A DNA stretch of 64,000 nt from Deltaproteobacteria bacterium (GCA_026417175.1 JAOADT010000002.1:66981-130980), one strand, 5' to 3'; counted from the first letter of the stretch, positions 41,885 through 52,588 are shown. Made by a program: numbers and translations. The notes: generated by a model from the sequence alone, not told the origin.

Positions 41885-43624
41885 TCAATCAACAAAAAGT
41901 CCCATGACTTGTCCCGTTTTTAAATCAACGAGTCCCCTATCAGAAATACGAAAAAATGGAATTGCCGGGGTAGTGAACGTCTCGAGGGAAAGCAAAGGCT
42001 TTTCCCATCTAATCCCCATTTTCTTTGCTTTTTCATTTAAAATTCCTATACGTTTAACAACTTCCTCGTAAGAAAGATTCGATATGAGTGAACCAATTGG
42101 TAAAGGAAGCTCTTCAACAATGCACTCTTTCTCAACAATGACCATCCCACCCCCCATCTCTAGAATCCTGTTTACAGCCTTTGCCATATCCCTTGGTTCT
42201 ATACCAATAGCCAAAATTCCGTATGTCTCCCACACACTACTTGTAGCACATGCTCCGAATTTTATACCTGTACCTCGAACTAGATAGTTGTAACAACCAT
42301 CGTCTGTAATATAGGATATCTGTGCTATATCATTCTTTGGATCCGCCCTTATTTCCCCGTCAATTGGATATACCTCCTCAATAATCTCTTTCGTTACGAG
42401 CTCTGTAACCTGTTGTATCAATCTGACTTTTACCTTACCCCTTTTTGCAGTTTTGATTAAAAAATCTTCAGGTGTTACTTTCCGTAATTTCAATCCCTGG
42501 ATTTGGAGTGACTTTTTGTTGCCTTGACTGTAAAGATAACCATCCCTAACTACTATTTTTCCATTGGATATTACTATTTCCGGATCTATCTTTTTTATTT
42601 CAGGTGTAACAACTATGTCAGCATATCTGCCCGGTGAAATTCCTCCTATCTTTCCGTCCAATCCAAAATGCGTGGCAGGATTTAAAGTTGCCATTTGTAT
42701 GGCCACCACAGGGTTTATCCCTTTTTCAATTGCCCTGTTGACGACATAGTCCATATAACCTTTATCAAGAATGTCTTCTGGAGACATGAAATCACTCACG
42801 AGAACTATTCTTCTGGTGTCCAGATTTGACCCACTTAGTCCTAAGAGACAGTTCACATCGCTACGTACACTCCCTTCTCTTATCATTACATAAAGTCCCA
42901 ATCTCAATCTTTCAAGAACCTCGTCATACGTTATCGGTTCATGACATGAGCTTACCCCTGTTAATACGTAATCTTGCAGTTTTTCTCCCTTGCACCCCGC
43001 AGAGTGTCCTTCTAAAGTCTTTCTCATTTTAAAAGCATAGGGAACAAGTTTGAAGAATATTTCATGTCCTCTCAGCACCTCCTGCCAAAAGGCCTCTCCA
43101 ATGCCAACAACTGCATCGAGTTTAAGAAGTCTAACAATCGCTTTAAAATCTGGAATCTTTCGTTTTGCACCCTCGCATAGGGTTATAAAGGGGGGAACTG
43201 TAGCGAATACTTTTACTGGCTCTCCTTTTGTTGCCTTCAAATAGGTTATCATTCCATCGACATCTGTTTTGAACGAGATATCAAGAAGCTCAGTAATCAC
43301 GCTTGTTACGCCCCTTTTTACTGCATATTTTAGAATTTCATGGGGGTGACAATAGGCAAGAATATGGGCATGACCGTCTATAAGACCGGGAATTATATAC
43401 TTTCCTTTCAAATCCAAAAATTCAGTTTTTGGACCAGCCATCCATTCAAGATCTTTATCTACTCTAACTATCCATTTTCCTTTAATTGCAACTGAATATC
43501 CCTCTAATATTTCACCGGTGTACACATTAACAAGTTTACCTCCCATAAGTAAAAGGTCAACGGGCTTTTTTCCGTGTGACGAACGTAAAATAGAAAGGAT
43601 CTCTTTCACCTCCTTAGTATGCAT
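41885..43624 (-). CDS. ade: Adenine deaminase
   Basis: This is an amidohydrolase-superfamily enzyme of 579 residues that converts adenine to hypoxanthine and ammonia. Metal-binding motifs GLIDGHAHI (the HxH of strand 1) and, later, the family stretches EGHSAGCKGEKL, SCHEPITYDE and LVSDFMSPEDIL are present. The C-terminal adenine-deaminase domain has GGGMVIVEKE and LPLPIGSLISN. This is the bacterial Ade (YerA/Ade) type, not an adenosine-deaminase-like enzyme. The GTG/ATG region at 43624 faces the MBL-fold gene across a 116-base divergent gap. Confidence 0.93.
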   Translation of the reverse strand: MHTKEVKEILSILRSSHGKKPVDLLLMGGKLVNVYTGEILEGYSVAIKGKWIVRVDKDLEWMAGPKTEFLDLKGKYIIPGLIDGHAHILAYCHPHEILKYAVKRGVTSVITELLDISFKTDVDGMITYLKATKGEPVKVFATVPPFITLCEGAKRKIPDFKAIVRLLKLDAVVGIGEAFWQEVLRGHEIFFKLVPYAFKMRKTLEGHSAGCKGEKLQDYVLTGVSSCHEPITYDEVLERLRLGLYVMIREGSVRSDVNCLLGLSGSNLDTRRIVLVSDFMSPEDILDKGYMDYVVNRAIEKGINPVVAIQMATLNPATHFGLDGKIGGISPGRYADIVVTPEIKKIDPEIVISNGKIVVRDGYLYSQGNKKSLQIQGLKLRKVTPEDFLIKTAKRGKVKVRLIQQVTELVTKEIIEEVYPIDGEIRADPKNDIAQISYITDDGCYNYLVRGTGIKFGACATSSVWETYGILAIGIEPRDMAKAVNRILEMGGGMVIVEKECIVEELPLPIGSLISNLSYEEVVKRIGILNEKAKKMGIRWEKPLLSLETFTTPAIPFFRISDRGLVDLKTGQVMGLFVD

Positions 43625-43740
43625 GTCTACCTCCGGAGAGCTGTTTCGAAAAAGGTAATCTTTTTATCATCTTGTGTCAACAAAGCAGTTTTTTAGACCA
43701 TCTTTAAATGTTATAAATGGTATAATAAAAGCATATAGTG

Positions 43741-44745
43741 ATGTTCTTCGAAAAGTTAAGAGATAATTTTTACCGAGTCGTCATTCCTCTTAACTTAGAA
43801 TCTCTAAAATCAGTGAATGTGTATGTTGTTAAGGGTGAAAAAAATGGACTTATCGTAGATACAGGTATGGGTGATAACGAGATTTTTTTAAAGATCCTTC
43901 ATATTTTAAGTCATGTGGGAATTGAACCTGAGGAAACCAAGGTAGTGGTAACCCACTTTCACATAGATCATATTGGTTTCGCAAAGAAAATGCTTCAAAC
44001 CGGATGCGAGCTTCTATTGAGCATAACCGATTGGGAAAAAGCAAAAAAGATAAGGAGTGCATCCTTAAAAGAAGAGGCTTTTTCTTTTCTTTGGATGTGC
44101 GGGTGTCCCCTGAACAGAGAAAACTTTTCTTTTTTCGATGAAGTAGATCAAGTTTACGAAATTGAAGAGACGGACCATATCTCTTTTTTGTCAGAAGGCG
44201 ACATAATAGAGGTAGGTCAGTACAAGTTCATTTCTATTTTAACACCGGGACACACCCCCGGTCATGTCACACTATATGAACCAACCACACAAATTTACAT
44301 ATCTGGTGATCACTTACTGAATGAAATATCCCCTACAGTGCAGGCAAGAGCTATACATGATGATCCGTTAAGGGATTATTTGGCAAGTCTGAATAGGGTC
44401 TCAAGATTACCAATCAATCTGGTGCTTCCATCCCATGGGGAACCGTTTTTTAACGCAAAAAGAAGGATAGAAGAACTTTTTCTTCATCATGAAAAAAGGC
44501 TTAAGGAAATTATTCGCCTTCTAAAAAAGAAACAAAGAACCATATATGAACTTGCTTCTCTTATGGAATGGGATATCCATAAATTTGATTTTCACGGGCT
44601 CCCCATAAGACATAAGATATTTGCTATGGGCGAGGCACTAGCCCATGCCAATTTCTTAAAAAAGGAAGGAAAAATCGAGTATAATTTTGACATTGATGGA
44701 AGAGTTTATTTGCGTTCCATTGAATCGAAAGAGACTTTTTTTTAA
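43741..44745 (+). CDS. Metallo-beta-lactamase-fold hydrolase
   Basis: The 334-residue protein has the HxHxDH metal site THFHIDHIGFAKK, a third histidine in LTPGHTPGHVTLYEP and an aspartate in ISGDHLL, with LPSHGEPF near the end of the catalytic domain. The C-terminal 100 residues are helical, similar to the winged-helix-like extension of glyoxalase-II-related and LACTB2-type proteins. The substrate is unknown. A GTG at 43738 directly precedes the ATG. TATAAT at 43721-43726 lies so close that the transcript would have almost no leader, and no Shine-Dalgarno is visible. Confidence 0.83.
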   Translation: MFFEKLRDNFYRVVIPLNLESLKSVNVYVVKGEKNGLIVDTGMGDNEIFLKILHILSHVGIEPEETKVVVTHFHIDHIGFAKKMLQTGCELLLSITDWEKAKKIRSASLKEEAFSFLWMCGCPLNRENFSFFDEVDQVYEIEETDHISFLSEGDIIEVGQYKFISILTPGHTPGHVTLYEPTTQIYISGDHLLNEISPTVQARAIHDDPLRDYLASLNRVSRLPINLVLPSHGEPFFNAKRRIEELFLHHEKRLKEIIRLLKKKQRTIYELASLMEWDIHKFDFHGLPIRHKIFAMGEALAHANFLKKEGKIEYNFDIDGRVYLRSIESKETFF

Positions 44746-45822
44746 CCTTGGATATCGCAGAAATTTCCTTTTCTTAAGTACCTTACAATCATAGATTCAT
44801 ATTGAGAACAGAAAAATAGGCATTCAAAAAAATAATAGGTCATTCAATGAACCAAAGGTTTATCCGCATAAAATACATTGGTCTTATAATACCACTTACG
44901 AAATTTTCATATAAGGAAGAAAAGCTAAAAAGCTTGGGAAAAATCTTATAGTATGATAGTCCGGGATGATAGTTTTTATTTCCATACAAACCAAAATTTA
45001 GGACAGTTTTATTTTTATAGGTCATTTTACAAAAAAAGTAGACTAATGGTTAGACTAAAAATATAAAAAAATGTCGCATATCTTGTTCAAGATTATCCTC
45101 GTCGATTCATCCCAGCATGTATATGGGAGAAACACAAGAATGGTCAAAAAAACGCTCATTATAAGAGATGCCACTTTTGACATTTGGAAGCATTTAAAGA
45201 AAACTCGCTAACCACAGCGGAAATCAGATTTACTTTTTTATGTAACATTTTTACTACCCCTATTTCCAGGTTTGGCAGACATAAAGGTACTCCCATCTCC
45301 CATTTGATCAGAATTTTAGTCAATCGTTATGGACTCAGAATGTTACTTCATCACTATTCATATTAAAAAAGACTCTTCCAAAAAAAGAGGTTAGCCAAGT
45401 CTGGAAGAGTCAAACCACATCTTCTGAAGATTATAAGCGGACTAGACGAAAATTTGGCCTAAGAAGTAAAAAGAAATACATATAAAGTCCACTGTATAAA
45501 AAAGATAAAAATACTTTCAAAAGAGCCAAGGTATTTTAAGCCTGGTATCAAGGAATTTTAGCTTCAAGGATTCTTGCCCGATGGGATCGAGGATAGAGTG
45601 TAATATCATCAGTAATCTTTTTAAATTACCAGTACAGAGTATAGTTCCAAAAAAGTTGTTTTAGAGGTTACCAGTGCCTAGGTTTAGATGTGTTTTCTTG
45701 AATTTAAAGAATCATCAATACATTTGAAGTCTAATGTGCTAAAAAAGTTAGATTTCCTCTTGAATGCGACTTGTGATAATCTGTTAAAAGCATGCTAAAT
45801 AAGATACCTTCAGCCTTTCGAA
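44746..45822. other. 1.1-kb gene-poor, AT-rich gap
   Basis: I see no convincing gene. Short open frames (45184-45366 plus; 45072-45212 plus, about 46 codons beginning MSHILFKIIL; an unopened plus-strand frame at about 45370-45483) lack ribosome-binding sites and family resemblance. The one clear structure is a minus-strand terminator at 45364-45411. A short palindrome, GGTCATTCAATGAACC, is near 44838. The region may contain a decayed gene, an untranslated RNA or simply spacer. Confidence 0.6.
45364..45411 (-). terminator. Orphan intrinsic terminator on the minus strand
   Basis: On the minus strand GACTCTTCCA (45411-45402) pairs with TGGAAGAGTC (45380-45371), ten pairs, followed by TTTTTTAAT. 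The loop of 21 bases is long. No protein gene lies upstream on this strand for over 3 kb, so the transcript it ends could be a small RNA starting between about 45412 and 45822. Confidence 0.5.
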
Positions 45823-46368
45823 ATGATTATGTATAAGGAAAAAGAATTAAGGAAAATAGCCCTCAAATACATAAAAACCCACAATACTATGACTATAGCT
45901 ACCTGTTTAAATGATGTCCCTTGGGCAACTGACGTGTTTTATGCGAGCGAGGGTTTTACCCTTTATTTTATATCCAACCCTAGTGTGTGCATTCACTGTA
46001 AAAATCTAGCTTTGAATCCACGTATATCTGTTGCTATAAGTGAGGACTACAGATTGAAAAGTATGAAGGATTGGAGAAAGATTAAGGGTATACAGATGGA
46101 GGCTCACGCAGAGATCCTTGAAAAAAGGGAAGACGTTTTGAAAGCTGTAAGAATCTACATAAAGAAGTATCCCTTTACTTCATTTTATCTTAAAAGACTC
46201 TTCGACATATCAGAATACACTTTCACAGAAAAACTGCTCATGAGACTTAAGATACTCCCAGCTTTTTCCCCGTCGTCCGAGAATAGGTTTTACAGGGTTA
46301 TTCCCAAAAGGGTCTACCTTGTAGACAACGAAAAAAGTTTTGAAAAAAGATTAGAAGTCCCAATATAA
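45823..46368 (+). CDS. Pyridoxamine-5'-phosphate-oxidase-fold protein, flavin-binding-like
   Basis: The 181-residue protein resembles the split-barrel FMN-binding family: IKTHNTMTIATCLNDVPWATDVFYASEGFTLYFISNP (in parts; TMTIATC and TLYFISNP mark strands 1-3), and NPRISVAISED. The C-terminus extends with a basic region. Such proteins bind FMN, F420 or haem; which one is not readable. Two starts, 45823 and 45829, are possible, and neither has a clear Shine-Dalgarno. It stands alone before clpB. Confidence 0.78.
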   Translation: MIMYKEKELRKIALKYIKTHNTMTIATCLNDVPWATDVFYASEGFTLYFISNPSVCIHCKNLALNPRISVAISEDYRLKSMKDWRKIKGIQMEAHAEILEKREDVLKAVRIYIKKYPFTSFYLKRLFDISEYTFTEKLLMRLKILPAFSPSSENRFYRVIPKRVYLVDNEKSFEKRLEVPI

Positions 46369-46375
46369 GCTCAAG

Positions 46376-46403
46376 TTGCATTTGTTCAGATAGTGATTAT
46401 AAT
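46376..46403 (+). promoter_or_regulatory. Sigma70-type promoter of clpB
   Basis: TTGCAT (46376-46381) and TATAAT (46398-46403) are 16 bases apart. No CIRCE inverted repeat or sigma32-type element is seen in the 73-base gap. AAGGAGAG precedes the ATG. Confidence 0.6.
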
Positions 46404-46441
46404 TAGAAATACAAAGGTATTAACAAAAAAGGAGAGAGAAA

Positions 46442-49030
46442 ATGAATTGGGATAAGCTTACGATAAAAGCTCAAGAGGCAATAAGTGCGGCTCAGAGAAA
46501 GGCGGATTCTTTGCGACATCAGATGCTAGAAAATGAGCATCTGCTTTTTACATTAATTTCACAAAGAGACGGGGTAGTAAAACCTATACTGGACAAACTT
46601 GGCGCAAATTCTGCCTTAATCCTCAGCGAGATTGAAAAAGAGCTAAAAAAGATACCTTCTGTTGAAGGACTTACCCAGGTTTACATATCTCCGAGATTAA
46701 GGGAAGCACTAACAGTAGCATTCGATGAGGCAGAAAGATTGAAAGATGAATATGTAAGCACAGAACATCTTCTCATTGGGATCTCAGAATCTAAGGAAAG
46801 CCCTTCACATAGAATTTTAAAAGATCAGGGTGTAACAAAGGAATCTATTTACTCAGTGCTTAAAGAAATAAGGGGAAGCCAGAGAGTTACAGACCAGTCA
46901 CCAGAGGATAAGTATAGAGCTTTAGAACGGTATTGTAGAGATTTAACAGAGGAAGCGAGAAAAGGTAAACTGGACCCGGTCATAGGGCGGGATGAAGAGA
47001 TAAGAAGAGTCATGCAGGTTTTGTCCAGAAGGACAAAAAACAATCCTGTGCTCATTGGAGAACCTGGAGTGGGAAAAACTGCAATAGTTGAAGGTTTAGC
47101 TCAGAGAATAGTAAAGGGTGATGTTCCGGAGACTTTGAAAAATAAAAGAGTCTTAGCTCTCGATATGGGAGCACTCCTTGCCGGAGCAAAATATAGGGGC
47201 GAATTTGAAGATCGACTAAAGGCTGTGCTTAAAGAAATCGAAGAAGCTGAAGGTTCAATAATTTTATTTATAGATGAATTACACACAATCGTCGGAGCAG
47301 GCAGCGCTCAGGGGGCTATAGACGCGTCTAACATGCTTAAACCAGCTTTAGCAAGGGGTGAATTGCGGTGTATAGGTGCCACAACCCTTGACGAATATAG
47401 GAAATACATAGAGAAAGATGCGGCCCTTGAGAGGCGGTTTCAGCCAGTGTACGTGGGGGAACCAAATGTAGAAGAAACTATTGCAATACTCCGAGGTTTA
47501 AAAGAAAGATATGAGATCCACCACGGAGTTAGAATAAAAGACTCTGCTATAATAGCGGCAGCTACCCTGTCTCACAGATACATAACTGATAGGTTTTTGC
47601 CTGACAAAGCCATAGACTTAATAGATGAGGCAGCCTCCAGGCTTAGAATGGAGATAGATAGTGTTCCAACAGAAGTGGACGAAATCGAAAGAAAAATGAT
47701 GCAGATTCAGATAGAGATAGAGGCTCTGAAAAAAGAAAAAGATGATGCTTCTAAAGAGCGAAGGGAAAAACTAGAAAGAGAACTTCTAGAGCTCAAAAAA
47801 GATGTGGAAGAAAAAAGAAAACATTGGGAAAGAGAGAAGGCTCTGATAACTGCCATACGTGAGATTAAGGAAAAAATAGAAGCCGCAAAGTACGAAGCGG
47901 ATCAGTTTGAAAGAAAAGGCGACTTTGAAAAAGTGGCTGAAATAAGGTATGGAAGGATAGTAAGTCTGGAGAAGGAACTAAAGGAAAAAAATGAAGAACT
48001 CCAAAAATTACAAAAAAAGAGAAGGATGCTTAAAGAGGAAGTGGATGAGGAAGATATAGCAAAGGTGGTTTCTAAGTGGACAGGTATACCCGTACACAAG
48101 ATGCTAGAAGGAGAGATGGAGAAATTAGTCAAAATGGAAGAAAGACTTCACAAAAGGATCATCGGTCAGGAAGAGGCTGTAATTGCCGTTTCTAACACGA
48201 TTAGGAGAGCAAGGGCTGGACTGCAGGATCCGAACAGGCCTTTAGGGTCATTTCTTTTCCTTGGTCCTACAGGAGTCGGAAAAACCGAACTGGCAAAGGC
48301 ACTTGCAGAATTTCTCTTTGATGATGAGCAGGCAATAGTAAGAATTGATATGAGTGAGTATATGGAAAAACACTCAGTTGCTAGGTTGATTGGAGCACCT
48401 CCAGGATACGTGGGCTACGAGGAAGGTGGTTATTTAACAGAAGCTATCAGGAGAAGACCATACTCTATAGTATTACTCGATGAGGTGGAAAAGGCACATC
48501 CCGAAGTATTCAATGTACTTTTACAAGTTTTAGATGATGGAAGATTGACAGATGGACAGGGAAGAACAGTTGACTTCAAAAACACGGTTATCATCATGAC
48601 ATCAAACATAGGAAGTCAATGGATAACCGAAATTGGAGCTAAAAATTATGACGAAATGAAAAGGAGAGTTCAGGAAGCTCTAAAACTCCACTTTAAGCCT
48701 GAGTTCCTAAACAGGATCGATGAAATAATAATTTTTAGGAATCTTACCCCAGAAGATATAAAAGCCATCGTTAAACTTCAACTGGAAGCTTTAAACAGAA
48801 GAGCAAAAGAAAAAGGAATTGAACTTACTTATTCAGACAGGCTAAAAGATATGCTTGCTAAAGAAGGCTACGATCCTGCATACGGAGCACGGCCTCTTAA
48901 AAGACTCATTCAGAAAAAAATTCAGAACGAACTGGCCCTAAAAATATTAAAAGGTGATGTGAAGGAAGGAGATAAAATACTCGTTGATGCTTCACCATCT
49001 GGTGAAGTTATATTTCAGAAAGCTGCTTAG
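46442..49030 (+). CDS. clpB: Protein disaggregase ClpB
   Basis: ClpB is a hexameric AAA+ chaperone that rescues aggregated protein with DnaK. The 862-residue protein has a double-Clp N-domain (residues 1-150), AAA-1 with Walker [14 protein letters not shown] and pore loop [12 protein letters not shown], a coiled-coil middle domain of about residues 400-530 rich in Glu, Lys and Arg (ClpB-specific), and AAA-2 with [14 protein letters not shown] and pore loop [13 protein letters not shown]. No ClpP-binding loop is evident. Its last 23 bases overlap the convergent Na/Pi cotransporter gene. Confidence 0.97.
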   Translation: MNWDKLTIKAQEAISAAQRKADSLRHQMLENEHLLFTLISQRDGVVKPILDKLGANSALILSEIEKELKKIPSVEGLTQVYISPRLREALTVAFDEAERLKDEYVSTEHLLIGISESKESPSHRILKDQGVTKESIYSVLKEIRGSQRVTDQSPEDKYRALERYCRDLTEEARKGKLDPVIGRDEEIRRVMQVLSRRTKNNPVLIGEPGVGKTAIVEGLAQRIVKGDVPETLKNKRVLALDMGALLAGAKYRGEFEDRLKAVLKEIEEAEGSIILFIDELHTIVGAGSAQGAIDASNMLKPALARGELRCIGATTLDEYRKYIEKDAALERRFQPVYVGEPNVEETIAILRGLKERYEIHHGVRIKDSAIIAAATLSHRYITDRFLPDKAIDLIDEAASRLRMEIDSVPTEVDEIERKMMQIQIEIEALKKEKDDASKERREKLERELLELKKDVEEKRKHWEREKALITAIREIKEKIEAAKYEADQFERKGDFEKVAEIRYGRIVSLEKELKEKNEELQKLQKKRRMLKEEVDEEDIAKVVSKWTGIPVHKMLEGEMEKLVKMEERLHKRIIGQEEAVIAVSNTIRRARAGLQDPNRPLGSFLFLGPTGVGKTELAKALAEFLFDDEQAIVRIDMSEYMEKHSVARLIGAPPGYVGYEEGGYLTEAIRRRPYSIVLLDEVEKAHPEVFNVLLQVLDDGRLTDGQGRTVDFKNTVIIMTSNIGSQWITEIGAKNYDEMKRRVQEALKLHFKPEFLNRIDEIIIFRNLTPEDIKAIVKLQLEALNRRAKEKGIELTYSDRLKDMLAKEGYDPAYGARPLKRLIQKKIQNELALKILKGDVKEGDKILVDASPSGEVIFQKAA

Positions 49031-50633
49031 GAGTTCTAATTTGTTCACTGAGATTTTCACTTATAAATCGAATGTGTCTTATGATGCCCTCAGTGTTTGT
49101 AAGGACATCGACAAAAAGGGGGCCAGCTTCTTTGCGGCATATCTTGCAGTAAAACCGTTCAAGGTGGTTTCCTAGGGCAGACCTTATCTTGGTTTCAGTG
49201 AGGAGGATTTCTTTCCTTATTTCATTTATCGCTACATTTTTTGGGTTCTCAATAACCGTTGATGCCATTGCAAGCAATTTTTTTACTCCGTATTCAATAT
49301 CTTTTAGCTCTCGTATTGCTGCATCGGAGAAAAACGTTCTTCTTTCCTTTTTGATTTCAGCAATTTCCGAGATGTTCAATGCATGGTCTCCTATGCGTTC
49401 TATGCTGTGTACCACTACTGTGTAAGCAAAAAGCCTTCTAGTCTGTTCTTCAGTCATCTCAAACGAGGATACTTCCCACAGGTATTTCATTATTTCGGAT
49501 TCGAGATTATCCACTACAAACTCAACGTAACGAAGATTTCTCCCTATCCCCTTTTCAAAGCGGTAAAGTAGGCCGAATGCATCTTCAACCATACTTTTGG
49601 ACAGTCTCATTTGCCTCTCAAGTTCCATTTTTACACAATGGAGAGAGAGATCAGGATTTATTAAACATCTTTTATCTAGGTACTCTGGAAAAAGAGGCAA
49701 CTGTCTTCCTTTTTTTGGGATCAGTCTTTCCAAAAGCTCAGTGACATGATTTATGAGAGGGTAAAATAAAAGGGTTATGAATAAGTTAAATAAGAAGTGA
49801 GAAATTGCTATTTTTTGCGGAAGACTCACAGATAAGCTGTCTAGTATATCACAGAAAAAGGAAAAGAATGGTAAAATAACCAGTACGCCCACTAATTTGA
49901 ATATGACATGAGCTATTGCACACTTTTTTCCATCAGGGCCTGAAACGAGACTGCCGAGTACCGCGGTAAATGTTGTTCCAAGATTTGCCCCTAAAACTAC
50001 AGGGACCGCCACGTACAGATCTATAATCTCCTTTTGAGCCAAAATTATGGAGATACCGATTGGGATTGAGGAAGATTGAACCACAATGGTGAAAAATAGA
50101 CTAAAGATAAAAAGGGGTAGAGGATCTCTTCGAGATGAAATGAACTCAGTAAATAGTTTACTTTCTTTTAGATGTTCTGCTGCCTTAGAGAGTAACAGGA
50201 ATCCGAATAGAAGAAGCCCAAAATAGAAAACGGTCTCTCCTGTTTTTTTCCACCTTTCTTCCGGGGAGAAATAAAGTATAAGACCCAGTATCAAGACAAA
50301 CGGAGAAAAATCTGTAAACTTCCAGACTACAAGCTGTGCAATAAGCGTTGTGCCGATATCAGCTCCTAGGATAATTGGGAGTGATTCTGAAAGAGTGACA
50401 AGACCGGCACTTACCATACTCACTATCATGACTGTTGTGGCTGAGCTACTTTGAAAAAATACGGTTATTCCGATCCCAAATATAAGACCATTTAATTTAT
50501 TTTTGACTGCGAACTTTAGGGAATCCTTAATCCTGTTTGCAATAGAAAGCTGGATAACACTATTTAGACGGAAAATGCTAAAAAGAAAAAGAACAGTACC
50601 TCCAGTGAATAATGACAGAAATTCAAAGGACAT
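49008..50633 (-). CDS. Na+/phosphate cotransporter with C-terminal PhoU-like domain
   Basis: This is a PNaS-family transporter of 541 residues. The duplicated signature [18 protein letters not shown] and [15 protein letters not shown] marks the two inverted repeats in the N-terminal 310-residue membrane part. The C-terminal 200 residues are helical with the PhoU-like segment [19 protein letters not shown], which probably senses or regulates phosphate. The gene points back toward clpB, with which it overlaps at the 3' ends. Confidence 0.9.
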   Translation of the reverse strand: MSFEFLSLFTGGTVLFLFSIFRLNSVIQLSIANRIKDSLKFAVKNKLNGLIFGIGITVFFQSSSATTVMIVSMVSAGLVTLSESLPIILGADIGTTLIAQLVVWKFTDFSPFVLILGLILYFSPEERWKKTGETVFYFGLLLFGFLLLSKAAEHLKESKLFTEFISSRRDPLPLFIFSLFFTIVVQSSSIPIGISIILAQKEIIDLYVAVPVVLGANLGTTFTAVLGSLVSGPDGKKCAIAHVIFKLVGVLVILPFFSFFCDILDSLSVSLPQKIAISHFLFNLFITLLFYPLINHVTELLERLIPKKGRQLPLFPEYLDKRCLINPDLSLHCVKMELERQMRLSKSMVEDAFGLLYRFEKGIGRNLRYVEFVVDNLESEIMKYLWEVSSFEMTEEQTRRLFAYTVVVHSIERIGDHALNISEIAEIKKERRTFFSDAAIRELKDIEYGVKKLLAMASTVIENPKNVAINEIRKEILLTETKIRSALGNHLERFYCKICRKEAGPLFVDVLTNTEGIIRHIRFISENLSEQIRTPKQLSEI

Positions 50634-50644
50634 GAGTCTCGCAA

Positions 50645-50974
50645 CTATGAGATCTTACTTCCCACCTCTACGTTTTTGTCGATAGTCAGTAGTACTACTT
50701 CATTTGTCTTTTTGTCAACTGCGGCAAGGAGCATTCCTCTAGAAAGGATTCCTTTTATTTTTCTTGGTTCAAGATTCGCAATCACTACGATTTTTTTTCC
50801 TATAAGTTCCTCTTTTTTATAGTAAGGTTTTATGCCAGCAACGATTATCCTCTCCTCTCCGATGTCAACAGTGATTTTGTACAGTCTTTCTGCTCCCTCA
50901 ATTTCCTCGCAATTTTTTATCTGACCGACCCTCAAGTCTAATCTTTGAAAATCTTCAAATTTGACGATATCCAT
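50645..50974 (-). CDS. tRNA-binding-domain (MetG C-terminal-like / CsaA-like) protein
   Basis: The 109-residue protein is an EMAP/OB-fold tRNA-binding domain. It opens IVKFEDFQRLDLRVGQIKNCEEIEGAERLYK (in parts; DLRVGQI and GAERLYKITVD are the markers) and includes IVVIANLEPRKIKGILSRGM. This fold ends MetRS in many bacteria and stands alone in CsaA/Arc1p-like factors. I chose the ATG at 50974 with AAGGAGG immediately upstream; a longer frame to 51049 has no such site. It faces the corrinoid operon divergently. Confidence 0.88.
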   Translation of the reverse strand: MDIVKFEDFQRLDLRVGQIKNCEEIEGAERLYKITVDIGEERIIVAGIKPYYKKEELIGKKIVVIANLEPRKIKGILSRGMLLAAVDKKTNEVVLLTIDKNVEVGSKIS

Positions 50975-51042
50975 ATTTCCTCCTTTTTGCAGGATGAAAA
51001 GTATTATTACAGATTTTTTTATAATTTTTGAGCAAAATTTCT

Positions 51043-51071
51043 TTGACAATCGTGAACCCGTCTTTTATATT
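51043..51071 (+). promoter_or_regulatory. Strong sigma70-type promoter of the corrinoid methyltransferase operon
   Basis: TTGACA (51043-51048), 17 bases, TATATT (51066-51071). Initiation near 51078 leaves a leader of about 30 bases with GGGAGGGG before the ATG at 51107. This is the closest match to consensus in the window. Confidence 0.75.
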
Positions 51072-51106
51072 AAAATTCCAAAATTTAATAAAAAACGGGA
51101 GGGGAC

Positions 51107-51730
51107 ATGAATCAGGATTTCGTCCAAAAAATGGCTGATTTAAAAGAAGAGGAAGTACTTGAGATGACAAAAGCAGAGATCGAAAAAGGGACAGATCCTT
51201 TCGTCATTCTCGATTCTGCGCGTGCCGCTATGGAGATCGTAGGAAAAAGATTTGAAAGTGGTGAATACTTCCTCCCCGACCTTATAATGGCAGGCGAGAT
51301 ATTAAGGGGCGTCTCAGAGATAGTAAAACCCCATATAAAGTACGAAAGTGGAAAAGAAAAGATGGGTAAAGTTGTGATTGCCACCGTGGAAGGTGATATT
51401 CATGACATAGGAAAAGATATAGTGGTATTCATGCTAGATGTAAATGGTTATGAAGTTTATGATCTTGGAGTGGATGTTCCAGCGTCTGTTATTGTGGACA
51501 AGATAAAAGAGGTGAAACCCCAGGTTGTAGGACTGAGTGGTTTTCTAACGCTCGCATTTGACGCCATGAAGAAAACAGTAGAAGAGATAAAGAAGGCAGG
51601 CTTAAGAGATAGCGTGAAAATAATGATAGGCGGCGGACAGATAGACGAGAAAGTCAGAGAATACGTAGGGGCGGACGCCTATGGAAAAGATGCAGTTGCA
51701 GCGGTAAATCTCTGTAGAAAATGGATATGA
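51107..51730 (+). CDS. Corrinoid-binding protein of a methyltransferase system
   Basis: This is a 207-residue two-domain protein: a helical cap (residues 1-85; DLIMAGEILRGVSEIVKP) and a Rossmann B12 domain with the cobalt-ligand motif Asp97-x-His99-x-x-Gly102 in EGDIHDIGKDIV, then GLSGFLTLAFDAMK and MIGGG. It carries the methylated corrinoid between a methyl donor and tetrahydrofolate. Members are MtbC, MtmC, MtvC and similar. The partner genes follow in the same operon (spacing nine bases), so it serves the methyltransferases there. Confidence 0.92.
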   Translation: MNQDFVQKMADLKEEEVLEMTKAEIEKGTDPFVILDSARAAMEIVGKRFESGEYFLPDLIMAGEILRGVSEIVKPHIKYESGKEKMGKVVIATVEGDIHDIGKDIVVFMLDVNGYEVYDLGVDVPASVIVDKIKEVKPQVVGLSGFLTLAFDAMKKTVEEIKKAGLRDSVKIMIGGGQIDEKVREYVGADAYGKDAVAAVNLCRKWI

Positions 51731-51739
51731 GGTAGGAAC

Positions 51740-52588
51740 ATGGAAACGAAAGTTATAAGTCCAAAAGGGAAAGAGGTAAAAATAGGGGATTCTTATCCTA
51801 CTGTTATCATCGGTGAAAGAATAAATCCTTTCGGGAAATCAGGGATCAAAGAGGCGCTGGAAAGAAAAGATATTGAACCCATATTGAAGATAGCGGAGGA
51901 GCAAATATCGGAAGGTGCTGACATTCTAAACGTAAATGTAGCTGCATTTGGTGTGGATGAAGCTGAACTTTTACCGTTCGTGGTTGAAAACTTAGCGAAA
52001 AGATTTGACGTCCCCCTTTGTTTAGAGAGTAGAAATAAGGAGGCGCTAAGAAGGACCCTTGACATAGGCTTGGGAAAGCCAATTATAAATTCAGTCTCTG
52101 GCGAGTTCCATGTAATGGAGTCCCTCTTTCCGCTGGCCAAAGAGTACAACGCAGTATTCGTAATTATCGCATCAGATGGCAAAGGGATTCCAAAAGAACC
52201 GGAAAGAAGGATCTCTATAGTGGGAAATATCTTAGAGGAGGCAAGTAAGTACGGTATAAAGAAAGAAGACATAATAGTTGACTCTATCGTTGAATCAATC
52301 GCCTTGAGCACAAAGGCTGCGGAAAACACGTTTAAAACTATGAGGGCAATAAAATCTCAATGGGATCTCAACCTCATTCTTGGAGCAAGTAATATCTCTT
52401 TTGGTTTACCTATGAGAAATTTTATAAATGTAGTTTTTCTCTCTGCCGCGGTTCTAAATGGCCTTACCTGTGTAATAACAAATGCGAAAATTTTAAAACC
52501 TTACATAATGGCAGCAGATTTAATTGCAGGGAAAGACAACCTGGCAAGAAGATACACCTCATACATGAAAAGCCTAAAGACAAAATAA
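51740..52588 (+). CDS. Methyltetrahydrofolate:corrinoid methyltransferase (pterin-binding domain)
   Basis: This is a DHPS-like pterin-binding barrel of 282 residues. VIIGERINPFGKSGI opens the domain, DILNVNVAAFGVDE and INSVSGE are the substrate-contacting stretches, and LGASNISFGLP is diagnostic of the methyl-H4folate methyltransferases (AcsE/MtvB type). It would pass the methyl group from the corrinoid protein to tetrahydrofolate, or the reverse. It ends one base into the next gene, whose ATG shares its TAATG stop. Confidence 0.9.
   Translation: METKVISPKGKEVKIGDSYPTVIIGERINPFGKSGIKEALERKDIEPILKIAEEQISEGADILNVNVAAFGVDEAELLPFVVENLAKRFDVPLCLESRNKEALRRTLDIGLGKPIINSVSGEFHVMESLFPLAKEYNAVFVIIASDGKGIPKEPERRISIVGNILEEASKYGIKKEDIIVDSIVESIALSTKAAENTFKTMRAIKSQWDLNLILGASNISFGLPMRNFINVVFLSAAVLNGLTCVITNAKILKPYIMAADLIAGKDNLARRYTSYMKSLKTK

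Noticed and set aside
44838..44853. Palindrome GGTCATTCAATGAACC as an operator
   Set aside because: A single imperfect palindrome far from any start codon; too little to call.
45184..45366. 60-codon ORF in the 1.1-kb gap
   Set aside because: No ribosome-binding site and no recognisable domain; composition is that of non-coding AT-rich DNA.
51793..52329. 178-codon minus-strand ORF
   Set aside because: It is antisense to the methyltransferase gene, which has full family motifs; the long frame follows from codon bias.
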